From contig NZ_BDJL01000038.1 of NCBI RefSeq assembly GCF_001950325.1, positions 61,972 to 125,971 on the forward strand: DNA of 64,000 nucleotides, written 5' to 3'. Origin of the DNA: Carboxydothermus islandicus (GTDB lineage Bacteria; Bacillota; Z-2901; Carboxydothermales; Carboxydothermaceae). Below the pieces are notes generated by a model. That model was not told the DNA's origin, did not search any database, and worked only from the letters and a program-made list of their open reading frames with translations. The translations under genes were made by a program, and so were the position numbers. Positions 52,566-62,506 of the stretch are shown here, piece after piece (the first letter of the stretch is position 1; every line of letters starts with the position of its first letter).

Positions 52566-53473
52566 TCTCCTTCCCCCTTGTAATTTATTAAGTCAATAGC
52601 TCCCCGATTTTCCGGACGGGTATAGATAATTTCAGTTTCCACATTAAATTTTAAAAACGCTTCTTTTATTACTCTGCCTACCGCCTCACCCTCTTTAGCT
52701 AAAGCAATTACCGTAGGCCCGCTTCCGCTTAAAGCTACTCCGTAAGCTCCGGCATTCTTAGCTTCCTCTACTACCTGATAAAAGCCGGGTATCAGTTGAC
52801 TGCGGTAGGGTTGATGCAAATAATCTTCCATGCCTATTTGTAAATATTCATACTTTTTTAAGCAAAAAGCAGCAATTAAAAAGGAAACCCGATTAACATT
52901 TAGAACCGCCCGGGAAAAGGGAATTTCCGCCGGCAGTATCTGCCGGGAATCGGCGGTTTTTAACTGAAACCTGGGTATAGCAACCACTACCTCTACCTCG
53001 GGAACGGGAAGCTTAAGATATTTTACTTTATCCCGGTCGAAACCGGAAATCACCACCCCGCCAAGAAGAGCCGGTGCTACGTTATCGGGATGGCCTTCTA
53101 ACTCCGTAGCCAGCCGTAAAAGTTCATCGCTCGGCAGCGGATTCCCCAGGTAAGCATTCGCTGCTACCAAACCACCAACAATAGCAGCGGCACTGCTGCC
53201 AAGTCCCCGGGCTAACGGTACTCGATTTTTCAGGGTTAATTTTAAATTTCGGGGCGTTTTTCCTAACTTCTCAAATACTTTAGTTATAGCAACGTAAACA
53301 AGATTATTTTTATCCCTGGAAATTAATTCAGCCCCATCACCAAAAACTTCTATTTCCAGTTCCTTTGGCGATGGCCCGAGACTTACTTCATTGTAAAAGG
53401 AAAGAGCCATCCCCACCGCATCAAAGCCGGGACCTAAATTTGCCGAAGTTGCTGGAATAAGTACGCAAACCAT
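52559..53473 (-). CDS. thrB: Homoserine kinase
   Basis: 304 residues from the ATG after AAGGTG (GTG two codons upstream is possible). GHMP kinase: [23 protein letters not shown] loop [34 protein letters not shown]. Phosphorylates homoserine for threonine synthase. Nine bases after thrC; overlaps lysC start. Confidence 0.96.
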   Translation of the reverse strand: MVCVLIPATSANLGPGFDAVGMALSFYNEVSLGPSPKELEIEVFGDGAELISRDKNNLVYVAITKVFEKLGKTPRNLKLTLKNRVPLARGLGSSAAAIVGGLVAANAYLGNPLPSDELLRLATELEGHPDNVAPALLGGVVISGFDRDKVKYLKLPVPEVEVVVAIPRFQLKTADSRQILPAEIPFSRAVLNVNRVSFLIAAFCLKKYEYLQIGMEDYLHQPYRSQLIPGFYQVVEEAKNAGAYGVALSGSGPTVIALAKEGEAVGRVIKEAFLKFNVETEIIYTRPENRGAIDLINYKGEGDC

Positions 53474-53482
53474 AATCACACC

Positions 53483-54532
53483 TTATAAGATAATTTTTAA
53501 AACTTCATTATAATCCGGCTCCACCACTGCCGGCAGATTGGCATTTTGTTTTAAAGCATTGTCCGGGTCCTTTAACCCGTGACCGGTTAAAACCAAGACC
53601 ACCACATCGTCCCGGTTAAACTCGTGCTCCCGGCGGTACTTTAACAATCCCGCCACGCTGGCCGCCGAAGCTGGTTCGGCCATAATACCTTCTTTTCTGG
53701 CCAAAAGCCGGTAAGCTTCGATAATTTCTTCATCGGTTACATAGGAAATTTTTCCTCCCGATTCATTGGCCGCTGCTACCGCTCCCTGCCAGCTTGCCGG
53801 ATTGCCTATTCTAATGGCAGTAGCTATTGTTTCGGGATTGGGAATCGGCTCCCCTTTAACAATGGCCGCTGCTCCTTCCGCTTCAAACCCCATCATTTTA
53901 GGAAGTTTTTTAGTTTTACCCAGCTCATAATACTGTTTAAACCCCCGCCAGTATGCGGTAATATTTCCGGCATTGCCCACCGGTATAAACAAGTAGTCCG
54001 GCGCATCCCCCAAAACGTCGCAAATTTCAAAGGCTGCTGTCTTTTGGCCTTCAATTCGGTAGGGATTTATCGAATTAACTATAGCTATTGGATGATTTTT
54101 CCCAATTTCCCGCACCAATTTTAAGGCTTCATCAAAATTTCCTTTAATGGCAATTACTTTTGCTCCGTAAAACAACGCCTGGGCTAACTTCCCCAGGGCG
54201 ATGTTCCCTTCCGGAATTAAAACCACACACTTTAAACCCGCTTTGGCCGCATAAGCCGCCGCTGCCGCCGAGGTATTCCCGGTGGAGGCACAAATTACCG
54301 CCCGGGCTCCCTCTTCCATGGCTTTGGCAACCGCCACCACCATTCCCCGGTCTTTAAAAGAGCCGGTTGGGTTTGCTCCTTCAAATTTAAGATAAACCTT
54401 AGCCCCTACCCTTTGGGAAAGATAAGGTGCGTAAATTAACGGCGTATTACCTTCGTTTAAGGTTAACAGGGGAGTTTTTTCGGTAACTGGCAAATACTCC
54501 CGGTAAGCTTTAATTACTCCTTCCCAGCGCAT
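53483..54532 (-). CDS. thrC: Threonine synthase
   Basis: 349 residues, PLP fold type [19 protein letters not shown] contains the PLP lysine (SFKDRG), [20 protein letters not shown] the phosphate-binding loop, and [15 protein letters not shown] the C-terminal motif. Converts phosphohomoserine to threonine. Directly follows hom. Confidence 0.96.
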   Translation of the reverse strand: MRWEGVIKAYREYLPVTEKTPLLTLNEGNTPLIYAPYLSQRVGAKVYLKFEGANPTGSFKDRGMVVAVAKAMEEGARAVICASTGNTSAAAAAYAAKAGLKCVVLIPEGNIALGKLAQALFYGAKVIAIKGNFDEALKLVREIGKNHPIAIVNSINPYRIEGQKTAAFEICDVLGDAPDYLFIPVGNAGNITAYWRGFKQYYELGKTKKLPKMMGFEAEGAAAIVKGEPIPNPETIATAIRIGNPASWQGAVAAANESGGKISYVTDEEIIEAYRLLARKEGIMAEPASAASVAGLLKYRREHEFNRDDVVVLVLTGHGLKDPDNALKQNANLPAVVEPDYNEVLKIIL

Positions 54533-55825
54533 TTAAAAATCCCCCTCAGCTCTTATTACGTTGGCAATTTCTCGTACCGTAGACATCCCTTTTAAGATGG
54601 AAACCGCATCCCGGATATGCCGCTCTTTTACCCGGTGGGTCATAACCACCAGCTCAGCTAAATCTTCGATAGAACGTTTTTGGATAACCGAAGCAATGCT
54701 AACCCCCTGGTTACCAAACACCTGAGCAACCGAAGCTAAAACCCCGGGTTTATCTTCCACCACAAGTCTAATATAATACTTGGTGCTAATTTCCCCGATA
54801 GGTTTTACCGGCTTTTCCAGGTAACAGGTACAGCCAATTCGACCGGTATCGTGGTGACGGATATTTTTTACCGCCTCGATAATATCGCCTATGACCGCAC
54901 TGGCAGTTGGAAGTTCACCGGCTCCCCGCCCGTAAAACATCAGGGGTCCCACCGCATCCCCTTCCACAAAAATGGCGTTAAAAACATCATTAACCGCTGC
55001 TAAAGGATGGCTCTGGGGAATAATGGTAGGATGCACCCTTACCTCAATCCCTTCCTCATCTTCTTTGGCAATCCCCAGCAATTTTATAACTCCACCCAGC
55101 TCCCGGGCGTACTGAATGTCAATGGGAGTAATCCGGGTAATCCCTTCGGCATATACATCTTTAAAAGTCACCCGGGAGTTAAAAGCTATGGATGCTAAGA
55201 TAGCAAGCTTTCTTGCCGCATCAAACCCTTCCACATCGGAAGTAGGGTCCGCTTCGGCATAGCCCTTTTCCTGGGCTTCTTTTAGCACCTCTTCATAGGG
55301 AGCACCGTATAATGACATTTTGGTAAGCATATAATTGGTGGTTCCGTTGATGATTCCGATAACTTCTTTAAAATTGTTTCCCGCAAGGCTTTCCTTTAAG
55401 GTTCTAATAATGGGGATTCCCCCGGCCACACTGGCCTCAAATAAAAAGTCTACTCCCTGTTCTTCGTGCGTGGCAAAAAGTTCGCGGCCATGTTCGGCAA
55501 TCATGTCTTTATTGGCGGTAATTACGCTTTTATCGTTGCGCATTGCCTGTAAAACGTAATCCAGAGCCGGTTTAATTCCGCCCATTACTTCAACTACAAT
55601 TTTGATTTCCGGATCATCAATTACCTCCCGGGGGTCTTCGGTAAATAAATTTGAAAGCTCGGGATAAGTTTTTTGATACTTTTCGAGATTTCTTACCAAA
55701 ACCCTGGCAATTTCCACTTCTACACCCAAGGTGTTATAAATTTTTTCCCGGTGGGTTTGTAGGACCTTATAAACTCCCCGGCCCACCGTGCCAAAACCCA
55801 GAAGTCCAATTTTAACCGCAGCCAT
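54533..55825 (-). CDS. hom: Homoserine dehydrogenase
   Basis: 430 residues. NAD(P) site KIGLLGFGTVGRGVYKVL, catalytic region GIINGTTNYMLTKM and AEADPTSDVEGFDAARKLAILASIAF, and a C-terminal ACT domain from about residue 350 (YIRLVVEDKPGVLASVAQVFGNQGVSIASVIQK). Reduces aspartate semialdehyde. Its stop adjoins thrC. Confidence 0.96.
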   Translation of the reverse strand: MAAVKIGLLGFGTVGRGVYKVLQTHREKIYNTLGVEVEIARVLVRNLEKYQKTYPELSNLFTEDPREVIDDPEIKIVVEVMGGIKPALDYVLQAMRNDKSVITANKDMIAEHGRELFATHEEQGVDFLFEASVAGGIPIIRTLKESLAGNNFKEVIGIINGTTNYMLTKMSLYGAPYEEVLKEAQEKGYAEADPTSDVEGFDAARKLAILASIAFNSRVTFKDVYAEGITRITPIDIQYARELGGVIKLLGIAKEDEEGIEVRVHPTIIPQSHPLAAVNDVFNAIFVEGDAVGPLMFYGRGAGELPTASAVIGDIIEAVKNIRHHDTGRIGCTCYLEKPVKPIGEISTKYYIRLVVEDKPGVLASVAQVFGNQGVSIASVIQKRSIEDLAELVVMTHRVKERHIRDAVSILKGMSTVREIANVIRAEGDF

Positions 55826-55852
55826 TTTCCTCCCCCTTACTTTTTCTAATTT

Positions 55853-56293
55853 TTAGCTTTGACCCACAAGCTCCACTTTGTTTACTCCATCCATTTGGCT
55901 TAAGGCATCTAATAGTTCATCTACAGTCACTGTCATTTCTTCAGTTTCAATGCTGATGGTTACATTGGCTATTCCCCCTAAGGGTAAGTTTTGATTAATG
56001 GTTAAAACATTTCCTTGAATATGGGCAATAAAATTCAAAACTTTGGATAAAACCCCGGCCCGGTGTTCCAAGTTTAACGCCAAAGTAATAATTTTTCCCG
56101 AAGCTTTATGGTAAAAGGGAAAAACTCCGTCTTTATACTTGTAAAAAGCGCTCCGGGAAATCCCCACCTTTTCCACCGCCTCATTGACCGTAAGCTCCGG
56201 CCTTTTGCTTAAAAGCTCTTTCACTTCGGCGGTTTTCCGGATGGCTTCCGGAAGAATGTCCACAGCCACCAGTAAAAATTTGGTTTTTTTCAT
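55853..56293 (-). CDS. ACT-domain protein (PheB-like)
   Basis: 146 residues. N-terminal winged-helix-like stretch (AIRKTAEVKELLSKRPELTVNEAVEKVGISRSAFYKYKDGVFPF) and C-terminal ACT domain (ITLALNLEHRAGVLSKVLNFIAHIQGNVLTINQNLPLGGIANVTI). First gene of the hom-thrC-thrB-lysC operon. Often annotated PheB; may sense threonine or another aspartate-family amino acid and regulate the operon. Confidence 0.88.
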   Translation of the reverse strand: MKKTKFLLVAVDILPEAIRKTAEVKELLSKRPELTVNEAVEKVGISRSAFYKYKDGVFPFYHKASGKIITLALNLEHRAGVLSKVLNFIAHIQGNVLTINQNLPLGGIANVTISIETEEMTVTVDELLDALSQMDGVNKVELVGQS

Positions 56294-56347
56294 CTTCCTA
56301 CCCCTTTATGTCCTTGTAGGGTGGATTTTTATCCGTAATTGGTAGAC

Positions 56348-56376
56348 ATTATAACATTGTTTTCCCCGTTTGACAA
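56348..56376 (-). promoter_or_regulatory. Promoter of the ACT-hom-thrC-thrB-lysC operon
   Basis: TTGTCA (56371-56376), exact 17-base spacer, TATAAT (56348-56353), about 50 bases before the ACT gene. Confidence 0.85.
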
Positions 56377-56405
56377 GATGTTTTGGTAAATTTACGCATA
56401 AAAAA

Positions 56406-56433
56406 GGTGGGTATCGGAGGAAGAATACCCACC
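56406..56433 (-). terminator. Terminator behind the Cys-rich peptide operon
   Basis: GGTGGGTAT/ATACCCACC stem with T6 on the minus strand, just upstream of the ACT operon promoter. The 56434-56640 stretch contains nothing else recognisable. Confidence 0.75.
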
Positions 56434-56645
56434 TAAATAGAAAATGAATTTCATTCGTAAAAAAATGAACATCGATCGATAAAAAAGAAAAAGGTCTTCA
56501 AAAAAGCTTGCAGGCCGAAGAATTCATACCAAAAACTTTCCTCAATACCGTTACTTTAATTTGGCCGATGGTTACGACCCGATCCGCTTTTTTCTAAAAG
56601 CGTCAAAAAAGTCTCATACAGATTTTTCAATTTATTTATCCCCTA

Positions 56646-57017
56646 TTAATGAATTTTTAATTTTAATAGAATTGCTGCAACAGGAAAAGATAATAAATTA
56701 AATAATACTACCCTTATAGCACTATTCCTTACAAAAAAAATACCCGCAATGTTGAATAATAATGCAGAAACAATTATTAACCAACTGAAAAAATAATTTT
56801 GTATTATTTTTTCAATAATAATATGATGAGTAAGTATAAGGGCGGATAAAAAGGCAGTTAACTCATTAATATTTGGTAAATTAAGAAATATTTTTTTCTT
56901 AAACTTTACTATTCTTCTTTCTTTAATTTTATTTGCATAATAAGCTAATGTTGAAGAAATAATTACATTCAAAATACTTAAAAAGGTAAAAAAAGGTTGA
57001 CTTATTATTTCAGTCAT
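56646..57017 (-). CDS. Small membrane protein, possible immunity partner
   Basis: 123 residues with about four membrane segments (FLSILNVIISSTLAYYAN, LTAFLSALILTHHIII, FFSWLIIVSALLFNIAGIFF, VVLFNLLSFPVAAILL). Unrecognised family. Starts 17 bases after the stop of the secreted Cys-rich protein gene, so the two are co-transcribed. An immunity or export role is an inference from position and size only. Confidence 0.7.
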   Translation of the reverse strand: MTEIISQPFFTFLSILNVIISSTLAYYANKIKERRIVKFKKKIFLNLPNINELTAFLSALILTHHIIIEKIIQNYFFSWLIIVSALLFNIAGIFFVRNSAIRVVLFNLLSFPVAAILLKLKIH

Positions 57018-57034
57018 AGCTTAACACCCTTGTT

Positions 57035-57753
57035 TTATAAAGGACAACTTACACATTTTAAATAACAAGCTTTTAATATAGTAAAGTATGCAATACCATT
57101 AACTGTTAAGCATGTATAACACAATGAAGTACAAGAGGTTTGACAAACAAGTTCACAGAGATATCGCAATATTTCCAAAATAAAATATGGAATAGCTGTG
57201 CATTTAAACATACAATCCCAAAAACTATAGCCAGTTATTGTTATTTTATTAGCATTTTGGTTATTTAAATTAACAAGTTTTTCTTTTTTGCCATCTTTAA
57301 TAAACCAACCATCTAAATATTTTCCATCATCAGTCATAAAACCATTTAATATAACTTCTCCATCTTTGTATATCATAGTCCGATTTAAATTATCTTTTTC
57401 TTTATTTATTAAAATTCCATTTGTAGTAACAATGTTAAATTTAACTGGATCAATTATAGCAACATATCCACTAAAATTAACGTTAGTTTCAACCGGTATA
57501 TAAACACCAACCGTATTATTTACTTTAAACACACCAGAGTTGCTCAAATTAATATTACTATCATATTTTTTTACATAATGTTCAAATCTTTTAAAATCTT
57601 TACTTTGTAAAACAAGATTTAGATATAAATTTTTCTGATCATCATTTAAATAAACAACTTCTGGTAAACAAGGTTCTGTAAAAGCATATACCGATGTGGT
57701 AAAACTAAAGATTAATATTAATAGTAGTGAAACAATTTTTTTAAATTTTTCAC
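57035..57753 (-). pseudogene. Secreted protein with cysteine-rich C-terminal peptide; frameshift in the signal peptide
   Basis: From GTG at 57753 one extra A in the A5 run (57746-57750) gives a textbook signal peptide (KIVSLLLILIFSFTTSVYA) in frame with the rest; as written no start exists until residue 71. Mature N-part is polar (EPCLPEVVYLNDDQ onward). The last 65 residues carry eleven cysteines in a hydrophobic background (WDCMFKCTAIPY, CELVCQTSCTSLCYTC, CYLKCVSCPL), like halocin C8-type bacteriocin domains. A membrane-protein gene follows. Function inferred. Confidence 0.65.
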
Positions 57754-57785
57754 ATTAAATTCCCCTTTAAAATATTCCATATTTA

Positions 57786-57834
57786 GGAATGCATTCCCTT
57801 TTATTACTATACTGAATTTTATTCTTTTAATCAA
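57786..57834 (-). promoter_or_regulatory. Promoter plus GGAAT-N2-ATTCC operator, copy 3
   Basis: TTGATT (57829-57834), 17-base spacer, TATAGT (57806-57811), AATAAAA, then GGAATGCATTCC (57786-57797), about 33 bases before the Cys-rich protein start. Confidence 0.75.
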
Positions 57835-57947
57835 TAAAATACTACTGTATTTTTGCATTATTTTTTTATAGGTATAAACTTTCTTTATCACCCCTATGTC
57901 TAATAAGGCAAAACTTCAAATAAAGCTTAATTAGCATACTCATACAA

Positions 57948-57975
57948 AAACCCGCTCCCTTTACAGAGCGGGTTT
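57948..57975 (-). terminator. Terminator after spoIVA
   Basis: AAACCCGCTC/GAGCGGGTTT stem with eight-base loop, four bases past the stop, with T run on the minus strand. Confidence 0.9.
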
Positions 57976-57979
57976 TTTG

Positions 57980-59458
57980 TTAAATTATGATGCAGATTAA
58001 TCCGCCTCCGCCGTCGTTGACAATCCGCTGGAGGGTTTCCTGAAGTTTGACCTGGGCGTTTTCCGGCATCCGGTGGAGTTTGTTCTGAATACCTTCCCGC
58101 ACTAAGTCGTGGAGGGATTTACCGAAAATTTCCGACTCCCAGATTTTTTTGGGATTTTCCTCAAACTCTTTTAACATATACTGGACCAGTTCTTCGCACT
58201 GCTTTTCGGTACCGATAATCGGGGTAATCTCGGTGGTAATATCCGCCCGGATGATGTGCATGGACGGAGCACTGGCCCGAAGTCTTACGCCAAAGCGGTT
58301 ACCCTGCCGGATTAACTCCGGTTCTTCCAGGTTCATCTCTTCAAGCCGTGGAGTAACTACCCCGTAGCCGGTTTCCTTTACTTCTTTTAAGGCTATAGCA
58401 ACTTTATCGTATTCCTTCTTGGCATAGCTTAACTCTTTCATGAGCCGCAGCAGCTCGTGCTCGCCTCTTATGGCATAGCCGGAAACTTCTTCCAAAATCC
58501 GGTAGAATAAACCTTCTCTGGCGGTAACTTTAATGCTGGCCTGCCCGGTACCCATATCGAGATTTTCTAATTCGACATTATCCACATACTCGTTTTCGGA
58601 AAGTCTGGTCACGGCATTGTTGATGTCTTTTACTTTTTTCACATTTTTTAAAGCTTCATGCACCGCGGACGTAAACTTTTCTTTTAACCAGTGGGTAGCA
58701 TCTAACTCTTCAATCCACTGGGGCAGGTTAAAGTTGACATCCACCAGCGGAAATTCATACAAGAGATTCTCTAAAAGGGCGTTTAAGTCATTTATACCTA
58801 TCTCCGCTACATCTACCGGCACTACCGTTACGTCGTACTTTTGCTCCAACTCTTCTGCCAAAGCTTTAGTTTCCGGAGCATTGGGGTGGGTTGAGTTTAA
58901 AACTATAATAAACGGTTTTTCCAGTTGCTTTAACTCCTCTACCACCCGTTCTTCCGCCGCCAGGTAGTTTTCCCGGGGGATGTCGGTAATAGAGCCATCG
59001 GTAGTTACCAGAAACGCCATAGTAGAGTGATCGGTAATCACCTTCCGCGTTCCGATCTCCGCCGCTTCCGCAAAGGGAATTTCTTCGTCAAACCAGGGGG
59101 TTAAAACCATCCGCGGACCGTCTTCTTCCTCATAACCCAAAGCGCCAGCTACCGGATAGCCTACCACATCCACCAAGCGGACATTGGCTTTGACGCTGCT
59201 GTTAATATTAATTTCAATAGCTTCGTTGGGAATGAATTTGGGTTCGGTGGTCATAATGGTTCTTCCTGCACCGCTCTGGGGCAGCTCATCCTTGGCCCTT
59301 TCCCGATCGTAAACGTTTTTAATGTTGGGTAAAATTAAAAGTTCCATGAATTTTTTAATTAAGGTAGATTTTCCCGTCCGGACCGGTCCTACAGCGCTGA
59401 TGTATATATTGCCGCCAGTTCTTTGGGCAATATCACGAAATAAGTCAACTCTCTCCAT
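57980..59458 (-). CDS. spoIVA: Stage IV sporulation protein A (spore coat morphogenetic ATPase)
   Basis: 492 residues, normal length. Walker A VGPVRTGKSTLIKKFMELL near residue 25, LVDVVGYPVAGALGYEEEDGPRMVLTPW (Walker B region), then the middle domain and conserved C-terminus ending GGGGLICIII. Polymerises on the forespore surface as the basement layer for the coat. Direct evidence that the organism can sporulate. Strong GAAGGAGGTAG ribosome site. Confidence 0.97.
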   Translation of the reverse strand: MERVDLFRDIAQRTGGNIYISAVGPVRTGKSTLIKKFMELLILPNIKNVYDRERAKDELPQSGAGRTIMTTEPKFIPNEAIEININSSVKANVRLVDVVGYPVAGALGYEEEDGPRMVLTPWFDEEIPFAEAAEIGTRKVITDHSTMAFLVTTDGSITDIPRENYLAAEERVVEELKQLEKPFIIVLNSTHPNAPETKALAEELEQKYDVTVVPVDVAEIGINDLNALLENLLYEFPLVDVNFNLPQWIEELDATHWLKEKFTSAVHEALKNVKKVKDINNAVTRLSENEYVDNVELENLDMGTGQASIKVTAREGLFYRILEEVSGYAIRGEHELLRLMKELSYAKKEYDKVAIALKEVKETGYGVVTPRLEEMNLEEPELIRQGNRFGVRLRASAPSMHIIRADITTEITPIIGTEKQCEELVQYMLKEFEENPKKIWESEIFGKSLHDLVREGIQNKLHRMPENAQVKLQETLQRIVNDGGGGLICIII

Positions 59459-59567
59459 AAGCTACCTCCTTCGCCCTGTATATTTAAAATCTTATTGAGG
59501 ACAAGATAGGTTTTATTAATATCCTCGCTAAAATATATTGGGGCGAAGGAAGTTTTATTACTGTTTT

Positions 59568-60578
59568 TTAAAAATTTAATTCTTCTTTTTTTGCTCGCGT
59601 CATTAAACCAAAAAGTCCTTCTCGAGGGGATAGACCGGTAAACAGCACTTTATACAACGCCTCGGTAATTGGCATCTCCACTCCTAACCGTTTTGCTAAC
59701 TGATATGCCGCCCGGGTTGTTCTAATCCCTTCCACAACCATATTTATTTCTTTCTGGGTCTCTTCTAAGGATTTACCTTCACCGATTAAAATCCCGGCCT
59801 TATAATTTCTACTGTGCCGGCTGCCCGCAGTTACAAAAAGGTCTCCCAAGCCGGATAAACCCATAAACGTTTCCTTTCTGGCGCCAAGTTTAATTCCAAG
59901 GCGGGTAATTTCAATAAGTCCCCTGGTCACCAAAGCCGCCCGGGTATTATCTCCAAGACCCAGTCCGGTACAAATTCCCGAAGCAATGGCGATAATATTT
60001 TTTAAACTTCCGCCCAGTTCCACTCCCGTTAAATCATCGTTGGTATAAACGCGGAAGTATTCGGTAGAAAAAAGCTCCTGTACTTCCTGAAGTTTTTCCG
60101 GAGAATACCCGGAAACTACTATTGCCGTTGGAATTCCCCGTCCGACTTCTTCGGCGTGGCTGGGACCGGATAAAATCGTATAGTTGTCGCGGTGCTCCGG
60201 CAACACCTCGGTAAACACCGCAGACATTCTTAAAAGGCTTCCTTCTTCAATTCCTTTGGCAGTATTGACCAGAATCTGCTCGGGTTTAAAATACGGTTTT
60301 ATTTTTTGTAAAAGGTCTCGAAACGCCTGGGAAGGTACCGCCGCCACAAGAAAATTAGCATCTTTAAGTGCAAATTCTAAGTCAGCGTTAGCAATTAGTT
60401 CGTGAGAAATTTTTACCCCTGGAAGATACCTTTTATTTTCCCGCTCCCTGTTTATTTCTTCAATTACCGCCGCATCCCGTCCCCAGAGCACCGTATTTAC
60501 ACCTTTTTGGGCTAAAAGATTGGAAAGGGCCGTCCCCCAGCTTCCGGCCCCCAGAACTGCAACTTTAATACTACCCAT
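59568..60578 (-). CDS. gpsA: NAD(P)H-dependent glycerol-3-phosphate dehydrogenase
   Basis: 336 residues. VAVLGAGSWGTALSNLLAQKG, ILSGPSHAEEVGRGIPTAIVV, GGSLKNIIAIASGICTGLGLGDNTRAALVTRG with the catalytic Lys, and GLGDLFVTAGSRHSRN. Makes sn-glycerol-3-phosphate for phospholipids. 14 bases after plsY, the acyltransferase that uses the product. Confidence 0.97.
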   Translation of the reverse strand: MGSIKVAVLGAGSWGTALSNLLAQKGVNTVLWGRDAAVIEEINRERENKRYLPGVKISHELIANADLEFALKDANFLVAAVPSQAFRDLLQKIKPYFKPEQILVNTAKGIEEGSLLRMSAVFTEVLPEHRDNYTILSGPSHAEEVGRGIPTAIVVSGYSPEKLQEVQELFSTEYFRVYTNDDLTGVELGGSLKNIIAIASGICTGLGLGDNTRAALVTRGLIEITRLGIKLGARKETFMGLSGLGDLFVTAGSRHSRNYKAGILIGEGKSLEETQKEINMVVEGIRTTRAAYQLAKRLGVEMPITEALYKVLFTGLSPREGLFGLMTRAKKEELNF

Positions 60579-60592
60579 GGCTTCTTCACCCG

Positions 60593-61183
60593 TTAGCCTT
60601 TTTTCCTGGTACCAATTTTATTTTCGGTACCGGATAGTAATCTCTTAATATTATCCCGGTGGCGGTAAAAAATCATTACCGCAAGAAAGATTCCCAAATA
60701 AACGTAAGACCAATCTAATCCAAATAAAAGCATAATTAGTGGAATTGATAACCCGCAAACAATTGAGCCCAGGGAAACGTAACGGCTAATAAGCATCACC
60801 GTAAGCCAAATAAAAAAAACCACAACCGTAACTTTAATGGAGGTCATAATTAAAACCCCAAAAGTAGTAGCAACAATCTTGCCCCCATGAAACTTTAAAA
60901 AAATTGAGTAAGCATGGCCAATTACAACAAAAAACGATGCTACCAGTGCTCCCCGTTCACCGGCTAAAAGGGACCCGATATATACCGCCAACATCCCTTT
61001 CCCCACATCCCCAAGAGCGGTTATAGCTCCAGGATAAGGGCCGAGATTCCGGTAAACATTGGTAGCACCAATATTGCCGCTTCCTTTTTTAGTTATATCG
61101 ACACCCCAGAGATATTTTGAGGTAAGATAACCAAAGGGTACCGAACCTAAGATATAGGCCAGTAAAGCAGCTAAAATAATCAA
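60593..61183 (-). CDS. plsY: Acyl-phosphate:glycerol-3-phosphate acyltransferase
   Basis: 196 residues, TTG start. Five membrane segments; conserved loops [36 protein letters not shown], then [20 protein letters not shown]. Integral membrane enzyme starting phospholipid synthesis. Start overlaps the der stop as TTGA. Confidence 0.96.
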   Translation of the reverse strand: MIILAALLAYILGSVPFGYLTSKYLWGVDITKKGSGNIGATNVYRNLGPYPGAITALGDVGKGMLAVYIGSLLAGERGALVASFFVVIGHAYSIFLKFHGGKIVATTFGVLIMTSIKVTVVVFFIWLTVMLISRYVSLGSIVCGLSIPLIMLLFGLDWSYVYLGIFLAVMIFYRHRDNIKRLLSGTENKIGTRKKG

Positions 61184-62502
61184 GTAGTTCTCCCCCGCTC
61201 CCGTAAAACAAACTTAATTGTGGTTCCTTCAAAACCGAAATTTTGTCTAAAGACATTTTCCAGATATCTCAAATAAGAAAAATGCATGAGCTCCGCATCA
61301 TTAACAAACAAAGCAAAAGTTGGTGGCTTCGTCTCAATCTGGGTGGCATAGTAAATTTTCAGCGGTCTTCCCCGATCTGCCGGCGGTGGATTTAAACCCA
61401 CCGCTTCCCGGAGTACTTGATTTAAAATACTGGTAGCCACCCGCTTTTGGTGTTCAAAAGAAACTTTATCTACAAGCTCCATTAATTTGTTCAATCGTTG
61501 GCCGGTTTTGGCCGAAACAAAAATTACCGGGGCATATTTTAAAAATCCCAATTCAAAATATATATGTTCTTTGTATCTATCGGCAGTTTTGGCATCCTTT
61601 TCAATTAAATCCCACTTATTTACAACTATAATAACCCCCCGGCCGTATTCATGAATAAGTCCGGCAATTTTTTTATCCTGTTCCGTTACCCCCTCTTCGG
61701 CAGAAATTACCAAAAGCGCTACATCGGCCCGCCGGATGGCTTTTATCGAGCGGTTAACGCTGTACCTCTCCAAATCCTCCTCAATCCTGCTTTTCCGGCG
61801 CATGCCCGCTGTATCAATTAACAAATACGGCTTTCCCTGATACCACATTGGGGTATCTATGGCATCCCGGGTAGTTCCGGGAATGTCCGACACTACCACC
61901 CGCTCTTCGCCTAAAAGGGCATTTACTAACGAAGACTTACCAACATTGGGTCTACCCACTACGGCAATTTTTACTACCGGATCCTCATCTTCATAATCTT
62001 CGGGAAAATTTAGTTTTGAAATTACGAGGTCCAGAAGGTCACCAACGTTTGTACCGTTGGCAGCAGAAACAGGAAAGGGCTCTCCCAAGCCCAAACGGTA
62101 TAAGTCGTAAAAGTTTGCGGGGGGATTTAAATAATCATCTACTTTGTTGGCTACTAAAATCACCGGTTTTTCCGATTTTCTGAGGTTTTTGGCAACAGCT
62201 TCATCGGTAGAGGTAATGCCTTCACGGCTGTCACAGACAAATAAAATTAAATCTGACTCCGCAATAGCCTTTTCTATCTGCTCCCGCACTTTGGTAGTGA
62301 TAAGATCTTCGGAAAACTCCAGGCCGCCGGTGTCTATTAAATCGAAAACCTTTCCCTGCCACTCGGCTTCGCTATACAACCGATCCCGGGTAACACCCGG
62401 GATATCTTCCACAATGGCAATTCTTTCGCCGATAATGCGGTTAAACAAGGTGGATTTGCCTACATTTGGTCTACCAACTATTGCTACCACCGGTTTTCGC
62501 AT
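61180..62502 (-). CDS. der: Ribosome-associated double GTPase Der (EngA)
   Basis: 440 residues from the ATG after GGGAGGTG. Two tandem GTPase domains: [20 protein letters not shown] with DTGG and NKVD, and [20 protein letters not shown] with DTAG and NKWD; then the KH-like C-terminal domain. Needed for 50S assembly. Four bases behind the DUF512 gene. Confidence 0.97.
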   Translation of the reverse strand: MRKPVVAIVGRPNVGKSTLFNRIIGERIAIVEDIPGVTRDRLYSEAEWQGKVFDLIDTGGLEFSEDLITTKVREQIEKAIAESDLILFVCDSREGITSTDEAVAKNLRKSEKPVILVANKVDDYLNPPANFYDLYRLGLGEPFPVSAANGTNVGDLLDLVISKLNFPEDYEDEDPVVKIAVVGRPNVGKSSLVNALLGEERVVVSDIPGTTRDAIDTPMWYQGKPYLLIDTAGMRRKSRIEEDLERYSVNRSIKAIRRADVALLVISAEEGVTEQDKKIAGLIHEYGRGVIIVVNKWDLIEKDAKTADRYKEHIYFELGFLKYAPVIFVSAKTGQRLNKLMELVDKVSFEHQKRVATSILNQVLREAVGLNPPPADRGRPLKIYYATQIETKPPTFALFVNDAELMHFSYLRYLENVFRQNFGFEGTTIKFVLRERGRTT

Positions 62503-62506
62503 CTTT

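Noticed and set aside
59459..59567. Sigma-E promoter of spoIVA
   Set aside because: Expected from knowledge of the gene, but I could not find a convincing -35/-10 pair.
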